Below, piece after piece: positions 35,946 to 49,090 of a stretch of DNA of 64,000 nucleotides. The notes beneath the pieces are model-generated. The model searched no databases. It was not told the DNA's origin and saw only the letters and a list, made by a program, of their open reading frames with translations. Source of the stretch: Corynebacterium stercoris (GTDB taxonomy: Bacteria; Actinomycetota; Actinomycetes; Mycobacteriales; Mycobacteriaceae); NCBI RefSeq assembly GCF_024160105.1, contig NZ_JAMFTQ010000001.1, positions 357,767-421,766 of the forward strand. The letters are read 5' to 3'. Every line of letters begins with the position of its first letter. The first letter of the stretch is position 1. A program made the translations under genes and the position numbers.

Positions 35946-36737
35946 TTACCGCCTGAGCTGCTTGTTCGCCTGCTTCGCCTCGCGCTTGGCGGCGAGCTCG
36001 GGCGGATCGTCGGAAGTAATGATCATCGCCGCGATCACCCCGCCGACCGCGCCGAAGAGGTGCGCCTGCCAGCTCACGCCCGGGGTGCCGGGCAGCACGC
36101 CCCAGATCAGACCGGAGTAGAAGAAGCCGAGGGTGAGCCCCAGCGTGATCTGCGAGCCGGAGCGGTTAAAAAAGCCGCGCACCAGCAGGTACGCCAGCCA
36201 GCCGTAGACCAGCCCGGACGCGCCGATGTGGTTCGTGCCGATCCCGCCGAACACCCACGTGCCCAACCCGCCGACAATCACCACAAACGCGGTGACCTCC
36301 CAGAACACGCGCTTGCCGGAGTAGCCGACCAGGAACGCGAAGATCGCGCCCGGGATCGTGTTGGAGATGATGTGCTCCAGGCTGCCGTGCAGCAGCGGCG
36401 AGGTGAAAATGAACGGCAGGCCCGACAGCTCCAGCGGGTGAATGCCCAGGTAGAGCAGGTTCCCGCCGAACGCAATCAGGTTGACCAGGTACACAGCCCA
36501 GATCACAATCACGTAGCCCACCGCGAAGCGCAGGCCCGTGTTGCGCTGCCGCACGCGTTTCGACGGCTGCTTCACCGGCCGCTGCGCCGGCGGCATACCC
36601 GTCGGCGGGTACGCGCCGAACGCTGGCTGCTGCGTCTCCGGGTGCGAGAACGGTCGCTGGAAAGGCTTGCCGTAGCCGGGCTGCCCGGTCTCGCCGTAGC
36701 CCCAGCCGGGCGGGGTGTGGTGCTGGTTATTCGTCAT
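35946..36737 (-). CDS. rhomboid-family intramembrane serine protease
   Basis: 263 residues. A Pro/Gln-rich cytoplasmic N-terminus (1-65) is followed by about six membrane helices. The catalytic dyad is S174 in GASG and H226 in WQAHLFG; the [10 protein letters not shown] segment supplies the conserved His/Asn on helix 2. The family cleaves proteins inside the membrane. It lies just before murI, as rhomboid Rv1337 does in M. tuberculosis. The substrate is unknown. Confidence 0.92.
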   Translation of the reverse strand: MTNNQHHTPPGWGYGETGQPGYGKPFQRPFSHPETQQPAFGAYPPTGMPPAQRPVKQPSKRVRQRNTGLRFAVGYVIVIWAVYLVNLIAFGGNLLYLGIHPLELSGLPFIFTSPLLHGSLEHIISNTIPGAIFAFLVGYSGKRVFWEVTAFVVIVGGLGTWVFGGIGTNHIGASGLVYGWLAYLLVRGFFNRSGSQITLGLTLGFFYSGLIWGVLPGTPGVSWQAHLFGAVGGVIAAMIITSDDPPELAAKREAKQANKQLRR

Positions 36738-36749
36738 CGCCGATAAAGC

Positions 36750-37706
36750 TTAGCGGGCCATGTCGCGCCACGCGGTGACACCGAGGTCGCCCACCGCGTT
36801 GACCACGGCATCCACGATCGCGGCCTGCACCACGCCCGCGGCCGCCGCGCCGAGGGCAGTGAGCGTGCCGACGTCCGGAATCCCCCGCCCCGCGTCCTCC
36901 CCGACCGACACAGCAAACAACGTATCCCCGTCGAGCGGCGAGTGCGCCGGCACCACCGCGCGAGCGATCCCGTCGTGCCCGGTGATGGCGAGGCGCTTCA
37001 TCTGCGCCTTGGTCAGCGGCGCGTCGGTGGCGATCACGCCAATCGTCGTGTTCAGCCGCGGCACCGGGCGCTTCAGCTTCCGGAACGCCTCCACGTCCAC
37101 CGCGGGCCACGAAGGGTCGCCGTACAGCAGCCCCGTGCGCGGGTCCACGACACTGCCCACCGGGTTCGCCGCCACATACGCGGCCACCGTGTACTCCCCC
37201 ACGTGCGCGTGCGCCGAGCCAAACCCGCCGCGCAGCACGCCCGCCGTCGCCCCGCAGCCGACACCCACGCTTGACGACGCCTGCTCCTCCCCCTCATTCG
37301 CAAACGCATCCGCCACCGCCGCGGCACCGTCGGCGGGACCGGGGCGGTGCGACGGGTCACCGACGGCGAGGTCGAAGATCACGGCCGCCGGCACAATCGG
37401 CACGATCGGCCCGCCCGGCAGCTGATCCCCGAACACCTTGAAGCCCACCCCGCGGCGCTCCAGCTCGCGCATTGCCCCGTCAGCCGCCGCGAGCCCGAAC
37501 GCCGAGCCGCCGCACAACAGGATCGCGTTCACCCGCTCGACCGTGTTGTGCGGCTCCAGAAGATCAGTCTCGCGCGTGCCGGGCCCGCCGCCACGCACGT
37601 CCACCGCCGCGACCATGCCTTGCGGGTCGTCCGCAACCAGGGCGGTCACCCCGGTATCGCCGAGTGAGGTGTGGCCGACGCGCAGCCCCCAGCCGTCGTT
37701 AAGCAC
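36750..37706 (-). CDS. P1 (S58, DmpA-like) family peptidase
   Basis: 318 residues. The N-terminal GLRVGHTSLGDTGVTAL stretch, the LLCGGSAFGLAAADG loop and GVGCGATAG segment are typical of P1/DmpA N-terminal-nucleophile hydrolases that self-cleave to two subunits. Specificity is not predictable; the family includes beta-aminopeptidases. The start is GTG with AGGAGGAG upstream. Downstream of DUF2017 by 10 nt; matches the position of Rv1333. Confidence 0.85.
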   Translation of the reverse strand: MLNDGWGLRVGHTSLGDTGVTALVADDPQGMVAAVDVRGGGPGTRETDLLEPHNTVERVNAILLCGGSAFGLAAADGAMRELERRGVGFKVFGDQLPGGPIVPIVPAAVIFDLAVGDPSHRPGPADGAAAVADAFANEGEEQASSSVGVGCGATAGVLRGGFGSAHAHVGEYTVAAYVAANPVGSVVDPRTGLLYGDPSWPAVDVEAFRKLKRPVPRLNTTIGVIATDAPLTKAQMKRLAITGHDGIARAVVPAHSPLDGDTLFAVSVGEDAGRGIPDVGTLTALGAAAAGVVQAAIVDAVVNAVGDLGVTAWRDMAR

Positions 37707-37716
37707 GAAGCTCCTC

Positions 37717-38256
37717 CTAATCCATGAGTGCCTGGAGCAGGGAGTCCTGGCACGCCGCGAGCCAGTCCATGAGCACCGCGCGCTGCTGCTCAGCCTGCTC
37801 GCCGCCCGCGCGCTCCTCGGAGACGAACAGGCGCATGTCGTTGAGCGCGGCGAGGAATTGGTGCGCCTCCGCCTCGTCGATGCTCACGTCGACGCCGCCG
37901 GTCGGCCCCAGCTTCTCGTTGACCACCTGCAAGTTCATCAGCTTGGCCTTAATAATGTCGTTCTCGTGCAGGGAGCGCAGCAGGCCGTTGTCCCCGTCGA
38001 ACTCCTCGTCGCCCTCCCGCTCGAAATCCGGCAGCAGGCGCGCGAGCTTCGGATCCGCCGGCGCCTCCGTGTGGCCGGTGGACACGCCCAGCATCTCGGC
38101 GAAATCATCGCGCGGGGCGGACTGCGCGCGGGCGATCAGCGCCTCCGACACCGTCGCCGTGAGATCCCCGATCAGCTCCCGCTCGAGCGGGTCGAACCGG
38201 GTGGAAAACTTCACGCCCGAGCGCATCAGGCCTTTCTTGCGGCGCCATTCCTGCAT
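37717..38256 (-). CDS. DUF2017 protein, ClpS neighbour
   Basis: 179 residues, helical, acidic. It contains the DUF2017 pattern near the N-terminus (FDPLERELIGDL) and a C-terminal AVLMDWLAACQDSLL segment. It follows clpS by 10 nt and precedes the S58 peptidase in the order conserved in actinobacteria. Its link with Clp proteolysis is suggested by context only. Confidence 0.85.
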   Translation of the reverse strand: MQEWRRKKGLMRSGVKFSTRFDPLERELIGDLTATVSEALIARAQSAPRDDFAEMLGVSTGHTEAPADPKLARLLPDFEREGDEEFDGDNGLLRSLHENDIIKAKLMNLQVVNEKLGPTGGVDVSIDEAEAHQFLAALNDMRLFVSEERAGGEQAEQQRAVLMDWLAACQDSLLQALMD

Positions 38257-38266
38257 CGCGTGCCCC

Positions 38267-38566
38267 CTAGCCCGCCTGCTGCATCGTCGCCCACAGGCCG
38301 GCGGTGTGCAGCTTCTTCACGTCGCCCTCAACCTTGTCCTTCTCGCCGGAGGAAACGACGGCTTTGCCCTCGGTGTGCACCTGCATCATCAGCTCGTTCG
38401 CGCGCTTGCGGTCGTAGCCCAGCACCGTCTGGAACACATAGCTGACGTAGCTCATGAGGTTGACCGGGTCGTCCCACACGATGCACATCCAAGGCAGGTT
38501 CTCGGCCGTGGCAATGTCGACCTCGATCGCCTCGTCCAACTCGGGCGACGCCATCGGCGAGCCCAT
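38267..38566 (-). CDS. clpS: ATP-dependent Clp protease adaptor ClpS
   Basis: 99 residues. The adaptor core begins with [20 protein letters not shown] (N-degron pocket and ClpC/A binding) and includes [19 protein letters not shown]. ClpS delivers N-end-rule substrates to ClpC/ClpP. The start at 38566 follows GTGAGG; the downstream ATG at 38554 and an upstream one at 38584 are possible. It diverges from pncB. Confidence 0.92.
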   Translation of the reverse strand: MGSPMASPELDEAIEVDIATAENLPWMCIVWDDPVNLMSYVSYVFQTVLGYDRKRANELMMQVHTEGKAVVSSGEKDKVEGDVKKLHTAGLWATMQQAG

Positions 38567-38627
38567 TCGCGCCTCACACTGCATGCGCACCACCTTACCC
38601 GAGCTGCGGGGGCTATCCTTGGGCAGC

Positions 38628-39989
38628 ATGAACGACACTCCCTCCCGCGTGAGCGATGCGCGTACGCACGCTTGCCACGACTCCACCGCGTTTCTCACCG
38701 ACATGTACGAGCTGACGATGCTCGACGCTGCCCTGCGGGACGGCACCGCGCACCGGAAGTGCGCGTTCGAGGTGTTCACGCGTCGCCTGCCCGCGGAGCG
38801 CCGCTACGGAGTGGTCGCCGGCACCGCCCGCGTCATCGACGCGATTTCGAACTTCCGCTTCACCGAGGAGCAGATCGCCTCGGCGGACTTTCTTTCCGAC
38901 GAAGCGAAAGAGTACCTGCGCAACTACCGCTTCTCCGGCGATGTCGACGGATACCGCGAGGGCGACCTCTACTTCCCCTTCTCCCCGATCCTGACGGTGC
39001 ACGGCACCTTTGCGGAGTGTGTGATCCTGGAGACGGTGATTCTGTCGATCCTGAACTCCGATTCCGCCGTCGCCTCCGCCGCGTCGCGCATGGTGTCGGC
39101 GGCCGACGGCAAGCCGATCATCGAGATGGGCTCGCGCCGCACCCACGAGCAGGCCGCCGTCACCGCCGCGCGCGCCACCTACATCGCGGGCTTCGACGCC
39201 ACCTCCAATATGGAGGCCTCCCTGCGCTACGGCATCCCCGCCTCCGGCACCGCCGCGCACGCGTGGACGCTCCTACACGTCGACGAGAACGGCAAGCCCG
39301 ACGAGCGCGCCGCCTTCCAGGCGCAGATCGACGCTGCCGGCAAGGACACCACCCTGCTCGTGGACACCTTCGACATCTCTAGGGGCGTGGAGAACGCCCT
39401 CGAGGTCGCCGGCACCGAGCTCGGCGCCGTGCGCATCGACTCCGGCGACCTCGGCATCATGTCGCGGCGCGTGCGCCACCAGCTCGACGAGGCGGGCGCG
39501 TTCAACACCCGTATCATCGTCTCCTCCGACCTGGACGAATTCGCCATCGCCGGCCTGCGCGGCGACCCGGTCGACGGCTTCGGTGTCGGCACCTCGGTGG
39601 TCACCGGCTCCGGCGCCCCGACGGCCGGTCTGGTGTACAAGCTTGTTGAGGTGGAGGGACACGCCGTCGCAAAGCGGAGCTCCGGCAAAGCCACGTACGG
39701 CGGCGCGAAGAGTGCCTACCGTGCGTACCGCGCGTCCGGTGTCGCCGTGGCCGAGGTCGTGCACCCGGAGGGCGCGGACATCGCGCAAAAGCCGAACCTG
39801 GAATACCGCAAGCTCACCGTGCCGATGATCCGCGGCGGCGAGATCGTCGACGCGCCGTTCGACCTCGAGGATGCGCGCGAGCTGCACCGCCAAGCGCGCG
39901 AGACGCTGCCGTGGGAGGGCCTGGCGCTCTCGCGCGGCGAGGTTGCCATCCCCACCCAGTTCGTCGGCTTCCCCGAGCCCGCGGAATAA
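38628..39989 (+). CDS. pncB: nicotinate phosphoribosyltransferase
   Basis: 453 residues. It joins nicotinate to PRPP with ATP, the rate step of NAD salvage, and uses the product of pncA at 28523. Typical segments: [17 protein letters not shown] at the N-terminus, [12 protein letters not shown], and RIDSGDLG for phosphoribosyl binding. TATCCT lies 8 nt before the ATG. The TAA is directly followed by the dinG GTG. Confidence 0.94.
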   Translation: MNDTPSRVSDARTHACHDSTAFLTDMYELTMLDAALRDGTAHRKCAFEVFTRRLPAERRYGVVAGTARVIDAISNFRFTEEQIASADFLSDEAKEYLRNYRFSGDVDGYREGDLYFPFSPILTVHGTFAECVILETVILSILNSDSAVASAASRMVSAADGKPIIEMGSRRTHEQAAVTAARATYIAGFDATSNMEASLRYGIPASGTAAHAWTLLHVDENGKPDERAAFQAQIDAAGKDTTLLVDTFDISRGVENALEVAGTELGAVRIDSGDLGIMSRRVRHQLDEAGAFNTRIIVSSDLDEFAIAGLRGDPVDGFGVGTSVVTGSGAPTAGLVYKLVEVEGHAVAKRSSGKATYGGAKSAYRAYRASGVAVAEVVHPEGADIAQKPNLEYRKLTVPMIRGGEIVDAPFDLEDARELHRQARETLPWEGLALSRGEVAIPTQFVGFPEPAE

Positions 39990-41954
39990 GTGGCGGCCCA
40001 AGACGAGCCCCTCCACCCGAGCGTCGAGGACCTGCTGACCGCAGCCGTCGAGGCGATCGGCGGTGCCCCGCGCCCGGGCCAGGTGGCCATGGCGCAGGCC
40101 GTCGCGCGGGCGCTCGCCGGCGAGCGGCACCTCGCGGTGCAGGCCGGCACCGGCACCGGCAAGTCGCTGGCGTACCTCGTGCCGGCAATGCTGCACGCGC
40201 AAACCACCGGCACCACGGTGGTGGTGTCCACCGCGACCGTCGCGCTGCAGCGCCAGCTGGTGGAGCGCGACCTGCCGCGCCTCGCCGACGCGCTCGCCCC
40301 GCACATGGAGCGCCGCCCTACGTTCGCCATCCTCAAAGGGCGCAACAACTACGTCTGCCTGCACAAACTCGCCGTCGACGAGCAAGTGCCGGAAGCGCTC
40401 ATCGAGGAAGAGGACCTTTCCTGGATGGGCCGCCACATCAAGCGCGTCGCCGAGTGGGCGCAGGAAACCGAAACCGGCGACCGCGACGACCTCACCCCCG
40501 GCGTGCCCGATGCCGTGTGGGCGCACGTGTCCACCTCGTCACGCGAGTGCCTCGGCGCCGCGCGCTGCCCGCACGGCGCTGAGTGCTTCGCGCAGCTCGC
40601 CCGCGAGGAGGCGCAGCACGTGGACGTGGTGGTGACCAACCACGCGCTGCTCGCCATCGACGCCCTCTCCGACGTGGACGTGCTGCCGCCGCACGACGCG
40701 GTGATCGTCGACGAGGCCCACGAGCTCGACGGACGAGTCACCTCGGTGGCCACCAACGGCATCTCGAAGCGCTCGCTGACCATGGCGGCGCGCCGCGCGG
40801 AGAAGCTCGGCGCCAAGAAAGGCGCGCTGGAAGACGTCATCGACGACTTCACCGCGGTGCTCGACCTCGAGCCGCCCGGGCGCTGGGAGCGCATCTCCGA
40901 GCCGGCGCGCGGCGCCTTCGCCGGCTTGCGCGACGCACTCTGGAGCGCCCGCACCGCGATTGCCGACGCCCCCGAAGGCGAGGCCGACAACGACCCCGAG
41001 ACCTTCGCCGAGCGCACCAACCTGCGCAACCACCTCGGCGACCTACACGACGCCATCGTGCGCATCCTCGCCGTCTTCGACGAGGACGACCCCGCCCAGC
41101 ACGCCGACGTCGTGTGGCTGGACCGCAGCGACCGCTTCGGCGACTCGGTGGCGGTCGCGCCCCTGTCCGTGGCGGGCATCCTGCACGAGACGCTTTTCGA
41201 CGACGCCACCGTGGTCCTCACCTCCGCCACCCTCGCCGTCGGCGGCAACTTCAACGCGATGGCCGCGAACTGGGGCCTGCCCGCCGGCTCCTGGGACTCG
41301 CTCGACGCCGGCACCCCCTTCAACCCGCGCAAGAGCGGCATCCTCTACACCGCAGCGCACCTGCCCACGCCCGGCCGCGAGGGCATTGCCGACGCCACGC
41401 TGGACGAGATGGCCGAGCTCATCACCGCCGCCGGCGGGCGCACCCTCGGCCTCTTCTCCTCGCGCCGCGCCGCCGAGCAAGCCGCCGAAGCGATGCGCGA
41501 GCGCCTGCCCTTCGACATCTACCTCCAGGGCGAGGACACCACCGGCGCGCTCGTGGAGAAGTTCGCCAAGCACGAGAACTCCTGCCTCTTCGGCACGCTC
41601 ACCCTGTGGCAGGGCGTGGACGTGCCGGGCAGCGCGTGCTCGCTCGTGCTTATCGACCGCATCCCATTCCCCCGCCCCGACGACCCACTGCCCCAGGCAC
41701 GCGCCAAAGCCGCCGACGCCGCAGGCCGCTCCGGGTTCATGGAGGTCAGCGCCACCCACGCCGCGTTGCTGCTCGCCCAGGGCACGGGGCGCTTGTTGCG
41801 CTCGGTGGAGGACCGCGGCGTCATCGCGGTCCTGGACAATCGCTTAACGACGAAACGTTACGGCGCCTACCTGCGCAAATCCCTCCTGGATTTCTGGCCC
41901 ACCACCGACCCGGAGGTCGTGCGGGCCGCGCTGCGCCGCCTGGTGGCTACTTAA
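39990..41954 (+). CDS. dinG: ATP-dependent DNA helicase DinG family
   Basis: 654 residues, superfamily 2 helicase. Walker A is AGTGTGKS (52-59), the DEAH box lies in VIVDEAHELDG, and C123, C187, C193 and C199 form the [4Fe-4S] cluster typical of XPD/DinG helicases. It probably unwinds R-loops and D-loops in repair. The start is GTG immediately after the pncB stop. The stop overlaps the stop of the opposing Pth2-like gene. Confidence 0.92.
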   Translation: MAAQDEPLHPSVEDLLTAAVEAIGGAPRPGQVAMAQAVARALAGERHLAVQAGTGTGKSLAYLVPAMLHAQTTGTTVVVSTATVALQRQLVERDLPRLADALAPHMERRPTFAILKGRNNYVCLHKLAVDEQVPEALIEEEDLSWMGRHIKRVAEWAQETETGDRDDLTPGVPDAVWAHVSTSSRECLGAARCPHGAECFAQLAREEAQHVDVVVTNHALLAIDALSDVDVLPPHDAVIVDEAHELDGRVTSVATNGISKRSLTMAARRAEKLGAKKGALEDVIDDFTAVLDLEPPGRWERISEPARGAFAGLRDALWSARTAIADAPEGEADNDPETFAERTNLRNHLGDLHDAIVRILAVFDEDDPAQHADVVWLDRSDRFGDSVAVAPLSVAGILHETLFDDATVVLTSATLAVGGNFNAMAANWGLPAGSWDSLDAGTPFNPRKSGILYTAAHLPTPGREGIADATLDEMAELITAAGGRTLGLFSSRRAAEQAAEAMRERLPFDIYLQGEDTTGALVEKFAKHENSCLFGTLTLWQGVDVPGSACSLVLIDRIPFPRPDDPLPQARAKAADAAGRSGFMEVSATHAALLLAQGTGRLLRSVEDRGVIAVLDNRLTTKRYGAYLRKSLLDFWPTTDPEVVRAALRRLVAT

Positions 41955-42676
41955 GTCTCCGGCGGCAGCGCCACGACGGTGATTGAGCCGGGCGCGACCT
42001 CCGTGTAGCCGGCGTCGCGCACCGGCACCGCGCCCGGGCGGCGGGCCGCGTCCGCGAACTCGTCGGCGCCCACCTCGCGCACGTTCAGCGCGAACCCGCT
42101 CGCCGCCCACTCGCGCGCCGCATCCACGTCGAGGTTCGCCGCGTACAGCATCGACGCGTGCCCCACCTGCGCCGCCGCCTTGCCCAGCGTCATCCCCAGC
42201 GACGCATCGACCAGGATGGTGGGCTGGGACGGGTCGAGGGGTTGGCTCGAATGATCGTCGTCAAGCTCGGTGCCCTTGATCTGCAGTTTCGAGATCGCGT
42301 GGGGCACGTCGCCCACCGCCGACGGCACAAACGCGCGCACGCCGCCGACCGTGACGCCGGGCAGGGCCTGGACGTCGTCCCACGCTTTGTTGCGGGCGCG
42401 GCGCGCGACCTTGCGGATGCGGTGCGAATACCAGCCGGCGAGGCGCTCGCGCCAGAAGCCGTCCGCGCCGGCGCGCTCGTCGAGGCAGACCGCGACGACA
42501 GCCTGCGCGGCCTCGACCAGCACGCGGTTGCGCGGCGGCGGATCCTGCTTCGGCAGGTTCATCGCAAGCTGCATCGCCTGCACCGTCGCCGGGTCGGACG
42601 GGTCCTCGCTGCGCTGGCGGTAATCGCGCTCCACCAGCTCGGCGAGCAGCGCGTGGGCGGATGCGAATGCGTCCAC
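41951..42676 (-). CDS. peptidyl-tRNA hydrolase 2-like protein
   Basis: 241 residues. The C-terminal part (from about residue 150) carries ILVDASLGMTLGKAAAQVGH, the Pth2 (archaeal/eukaryotic peptidyl-tRNA hydrolase) signature. The N-terminal 145 residues are a helical domain peculiar to actinobacteria. The reaction is inferred; a housekeeping Pth1 would be encoded elsewhere. It starts right where serB ends. Confidence 0.78.
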   Translation of the reverse strand: MDAFASAHALLAELVERDYRQRSEDPSDPATVQAMQLAMNLPKQDPPPRNRVLVEAAQAVVAVCLDERAGADGFWRERLAGWYSHRIRKVARRARNKAWDDVQALPGVTVGGVRAFVPSAVGDVPHAISKLQIKGTELDDDHSSQPLDPSQPTILVDASLGMTLGKAAAQVGHASMLYAANLDVDAAREWAASGFALNVREVGADEFADAARRPGAVPVRDAGYTEVAPGSITVVALPPET

Positions 42677-43926
42677 TACAGCGGCACGCGGCCGTCGATG
42701 CCCGCGCTGCGGTTCGCGTGGTCGATCTCCTCGCGCGGAATGCCGAGGATGTACAGCACCTCGTCGAGGAAGGGGTGGTTCACCGACGCGTCCGCGACCT
42801 CCTTCAGCGCCGGCTTCGCGTTGAACGCAATGCCCAGGCCCGCGCGGGAGAGCATGTCGATGTCGTTCGCGCCGTCGCCGACCGCCACCGTCTGGTTCAT
42901 GGTCAGGCCCGAGTCCGCGGCGAACTCCGCGAGGAACTCGGCCTTCGCCTGCCTATCGACGATCGGACCAGTCACGCGCCCCGTCAACTTCCCGTCCACG
43001 ATCTCCAGCGTGTTCGCGCGCACGTAATCCAGTTCCAGCTCCTCCGCCAGCCCTTCGAGGACCTGGATGAAGCCGCCGGAGACCACCGCGGTGCGATACC
43101 CCATGGAGTTCAGCGTGCGGATCGTCGTTCGCGCGCCCGGGGTGAGCTCGATGTCCTGGGCGACGGCGTCAATCACCGACGCGTCAAGGCCCTCCAGCGC
43201 CTTCACGCGTTCGCGCAGGGACTCCTCGAAGTCCAGCTCGCCGCGCATGGCGCGCTCCGTCACCTCGGCGACCTCGGCCTCCTTGCCGGCGTGTGCGGCG
43301 AGCATCTCGATGACCTCGCCTGTGATGAGCGTCGAGTCGCAGTCGAAGCACACCAAGCGCTTCGCGCGGCGGTGTAGACCCGCGTGCTCCATCGCAAGGT
43401 CGATGCCTAGCTCGGCGGACAGCTCGGCGAGCGACTTGCGGATCTCCTGCCCGTCGCCCGGCGTGTAGTTCGGGATAGTGATGCGGAACTCCAGACCCGT
43501 CACCGGGTACTGCGCGATGCCGCGGATCACGTTGATGTTCGCCCCGTACGACGCCAGCGTGGCGCCCAGCTTCGACACCGCCGCCGCCGTCACCGGGTTG
43601 CCGAGCGCCACCACCACGTGCGTCGAGCTCGGGCGCGACACCGACGCCGTATCCGCACTCGTCTCGATGGTCACGCGCTGGCCGAACTCCCACAGCCCCA
43701 CGCGCAAGTCGCGCTCCAGGTCACTCAACGCCTGCGGCTCCATGCCGATCAGCGCCGCGAGCATGAGGCGGCCACGGAAGTTGGTCTGCTCCACGTCGAG
43801 CAACTGCACTTCGTGGCGGGCGAGCGCGGTGAAGAACGCCGCGGAGACGCCTGGGCGGTCCGGTCCGGACGTGGTGATGACGGCCGGTCGCAGGCCTTCT
43901 TGCAGTTCAACCTCCATGGCGGGCAT
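42676..43926 (-). CDS. serB: phosphoserine phosphatase with ACT domains
   Basis: About 416 residues. Two ACT domains (about 10-90 and 100-175) precede a HAD phosphatase domain whose nucleophile motif is CFDCDSTLITG (D195 and D197). VAVGDGANDIDML is the third HAD motif. It catalyses the last step of serine synthesis and is probably regulated by serine through ACT. TATGGT lies 7 nt before the ATG at 43926, suggesting a leaderless mRNA; ATGs at 43938 and 43917 are alternatives. Confidence 0.93.
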   Translation of the reverse strand: MPAMEVELQEGLRPAVITTSGPDRPGVSAAFFTALARHEVQLLDVEQTNFRGRLMLAALIGMEPQALSDLERDLRVGLWEFGQRVTIETSADTASVSRPSSTHVVVALGNPVTAAAVSKLGATLASYGANINVIRGIAQYPVTGLEFRITIPNYTPGDGQEIRKSLAELSAELGIDLAMEHAGLHRRAKRLVCFDCDSTLITGEVIEMLAAHAGKEAEVAEVTERAMRGELDFEESLRERVKALEGLDASVIDAVAQDIELTPGARTTIRTLNSMGYRTAVVSGGFIQVLEGLAEELELDYVRANTLEIVDGKLTGRVTGPIVDRQAKAEFLAEFAADSGLTMNQTVAVGDGANDIDMLSRAGLGIAFNAKPALKEVADASVNHPFLDEVLYILGIPREEIDHANRSAGIDGRVPL

Positions 43927-43947
43927 GCGGTGAACCATAACACAGCA

Positions 43948-43973
43948 AAACCCCCACCGTGTGGTGGGGGTTT
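43948..43973 (-). terminator. terminator of ctaD
   Basis: AAACCCCCACC/GGTGGGGGTTT, perfect 11-bp stem with loop GTGT (read on the plus strand), followed on the minus strand by TTTTG. It may work in both directions. Confidence 0.85.
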
Positions 43974-44005
43974 GGTGCCGTCAGGCTGTCAGGAGGCGCC
44001 TGGTG

Positions 44006-45778
44006 TTACTTCGCGGTGGAAGCGTTCGGGCCGTCGACGTTGTCGAACTCGTGGGTCGCACCCTTCCAGGTGGCCGGAGTGTCGTCGCTGTGGCCGGTGT
44101 GCGCCTCGCGGCGCAGGGTCTCCACCATGTGCGGGTAGTGCAGCTCGAACGCCGGGCGCTCGGAGCGGATACGCGGCAGGGAGGTGAAGTTGTGGCGCGG
44201 CGGCGGGCAGGAGGTTGCCCACTCGAGGGAGTTGCCGTAGCCCCACGGATCGTCGACGGTGACGATCTCGCCGTAGCGCCAGGACTTGAACACGTTCCAG
44301 ATGAACGGCAGCATGCCGATACCCAGGATGAACGCACCAACCGTGGAGACCTGGTTCAGGAGGGTGAAGCCGTCGGTGTCCAGGTAGTCGGCGTAGCGGC
44401 GCGGCATACCCATGTTGCCCAGCCAGTGCTGAATCAGGAAGGTCATGTTGAAGCCGATGAACACCAGCCAGAAGGAGATCTTGGCGAGGCGCTCGTCCAG
44501 CATGCGGCCGGTCATCTTCGGGAACCAGAAGTGGACGCCGGCGATGGCGGAGAACACCACGGTGCCGAACAGGGTGTAGTGGAAGTGCGCGACCACGAAG
44601 TAGGAGTCGTGCAGGTGGAAGTCCAGCGGCGGAGCAGCCAGCATGATGCCGGTCAGGCCGCCGAAGAGGAAGGTGAACAGGAAGCCCATGACCCACATCA
44701 TCGGGCTGTCGAAGGTGATGCGGCCGTTCCACATGGTGCCGACCCAGTTGAAGAACTTCACGCCGGTCGGAACCGCGATCAGGAAGGTCATGAAGGAGAA
44801 GAACGGCAGCAGGATGGCGCCGGTGGCGAACATGTGGTGTGCCCACACGGCCATGGACAGGCCGGCGATGGCCAGGGTTGCGAAGACCAGGCCGATGTAG
44901 CCGAAGATCGGCTTGCGGGAGAACACCGGGATGATCTCGGAGATAATGCCGAAGAACGGCAGTGCCAAGACGTACACCTCGGGGTGGCCGAAGAACCAGA
45001 ACAGGTGCTGCCACAGGATCGCGCCGCCGTTGGCGGTGTCGTAGATGTGGGCGCCCAGCAGGCGGTCGTACAGCACGCCGAGAGCCGCGGCGAGCAGCAG
45101 CGGGAAGATCATCAGCGCGATGATGGAGGTCACGAAGACGGTCCAGGTGAATACCGGGAGGCGGAACATGGTCATGCCCGGGGCGCGCATGGTCAGCACG
45201 GTGGTGAGCATGTTGATGGCGGAAGCCACGGTGCCCACACCGGTCGCGCCCACGCCGACGATCCACAGGTTCGCGGACACGGACGGGGTGTGGGTTGCGT
45301 CGGCAAGCGGCATGTACATGGTCCAGCCAAAGTCGGCCGCGCCGCCCGGGGTGATGAAGCCCGCGAGCATCGCCACAACGCCGACGGTGGTGATCCAGAA
45401 ACCGAACGCGTTCAGACGCGGGAAGGCCACGTCCGGCGCACCGATCTGCAGCGGCAGGACGTAGTTGGCAAAGCCCCACACAATCGGGGTACCGAACGCA
45501 AGCAGCATCACGGTGCCGTGCATGGTGAACAGCTGGTTGAACTGCTCGTTGGACAGGAACTGCAGACCCGGGCTGAACAGCTCAGCGCGGATGAGCAGCG
45601 CCATCAGACCGCCGACGAAGAACCAGACGAAGGACATGATGATGTACATGATGCCCAGTTCTTTGTGGTCGGTCGTGGTGATCTGCTTGTAGATCTTGGA
45701 GCCGCGACGGGCATTACCCGTGGGTTCCGGACGAGTTGGCGGGACGTAGTTGTCCAGCCTAGGCGCCACAGCGGTCAT
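44006..45778 (-). CDS. ctaD: cytochrome c oxidase (aa3) subunit I
   Basis: 590 residues with about 12 membrane helices, haem-copper oxidase family. The copper-B ligand loop [13 protein letters not shown] contains the His-Tyr pair, and [12 protein letters not shown] near helix X carries the haem ligands. It is the catalytic subunit of the terminal oxidase. AGGAGG lies 5 nt before the ATG. It is monocistronic, ending at a strong terminator; the order ctaD-serB is the corynebacterial one. Confidence 0.96.
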   Translation of the reverse strand: MTAVAPRLDNYVPPTRPEPTGNARRGSKIYKQITTTDHKELGIMYIIMSFVWFFVGGLMALLIRAELFSPGLQFLSNEQFNQLFTMHGTVMLLAFGTPIVWGFANYVLPLQIGAPDVAFPRLNAFGFWITTVGVVAMLAGFITPGGAADFGWTMYMPLADATHTPSVSANLWIVGVGATGVGTVASAINMLTTVLTMRAPGMTMFRLPVFTWTVFVTSIIALMIFPLLLAAALGVLYDRLLGAHIYDTANGGAILWQHLFWFFGHPEVYVLALPFFGIISEIIPVFSRKPIFGYIGLVFATLAIAGLSMAVWAHHMFATGAILLPFFSFMTFLIAVPTGVKFFNWVGTMWNGRITFDSPMMWVMGFLFTFLFGGLTGIMLAAPPLDFHLHDSYFVVAHFHYTLFGTVVFSAIAGVHFWFPKMTGRMLDERLAKISFWLVFIGFNMTFLIQHWLGNMGMPRRYADYLDTDGFTLLNQVSTVGAFILGIGMLPFIWNVFKSWRYGEIVTVDDPWGYGNSLEWATSCPPPRHNFTSLPRIRSERPAFELHYPHMVETLRREAHTGHSDDTPATWKGATHEFDNVDGPNASTAK

Positions 45779-45820
45779 GCGATCCTCCTGACAAGTGCAC
45801 GAAAGCCTTATTAATACCGA

Positions 45821-45835
45821 GTCATCATAGATGAC
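45821..45835. promoter_or_regulatory. 15-bp perfect dyad upstream of ctaD
   Basis: GTCATC-ata-GATGAC lies about 43 bp upstream of the ctaD start, just outside a TATTAAT -10-like stretch. Possible operator; the regulator is unknown. It is the only clear dyad in the ctaD side of this intergenic region. Confidence 0.45.
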
Positions 45836-46042
45836 CGGTTCATCGAATTACCAGCCATCACAGGCCAGTTACAGAGTGGAGTCTATCCCCCGGGCCCGCC
45901 AAATGGGACGTATGCACACGAAGTGGCCGCGAATCACACTCAGAGCAGTGCTTTTCGACGTCCGTCCCCTGCACCCGTACGGGGTAGGCACCGCGCCTTT
46001 CGCCCCACCCTTTCCCGGTTACAACTATGCGCCGCGGGCCCC

Positions 46043-46083
46043 CTGTGGATAACCTAAATTGATCGTACCAAACTTATCCACAG
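46043..46083. repeat. inverted pair of perfect DnaA boxes
   Basis: CTGTGGATAA (46043-46052) and TTATCCACAG (46074-46083) are perfect inverted copies 21 bp apart. Each contains the consensus DnaA box TTATCCACA. They lie just upstream of the HNH gene promoter. Confidence 0.65.
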
Positions 46084-46097
46084 TTCGTCTTTTTCGG

Positions 46098-46126
46098 TTG
46101 ACGGTATTCGGTACGGAACTTAGCGT
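46098..46126 (+). promoter_or_regulatory. promoter of the HNH endonuclease gene
   Basis: TTGACG (46098-46103), a 17-nt spacer, TAGCGT (46121-46126), then 7 nt to the ATG at 46134: a near-consensus promoter with leaderless start. Confidence 0.75.
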
Positions 46127-46133
46127 GCGTGGC

Positions 46134-49070
<2,937 letters not shown>

Positions 49071-49090
49071 CGCGCGGCGGGCGCCCCAGC

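Noticed and set aside
44643..45692. Plus-strand ORFs antisense to ctaD
   Set aside because: Shadows of the high-GC ctaD codons; none has a plausible product.
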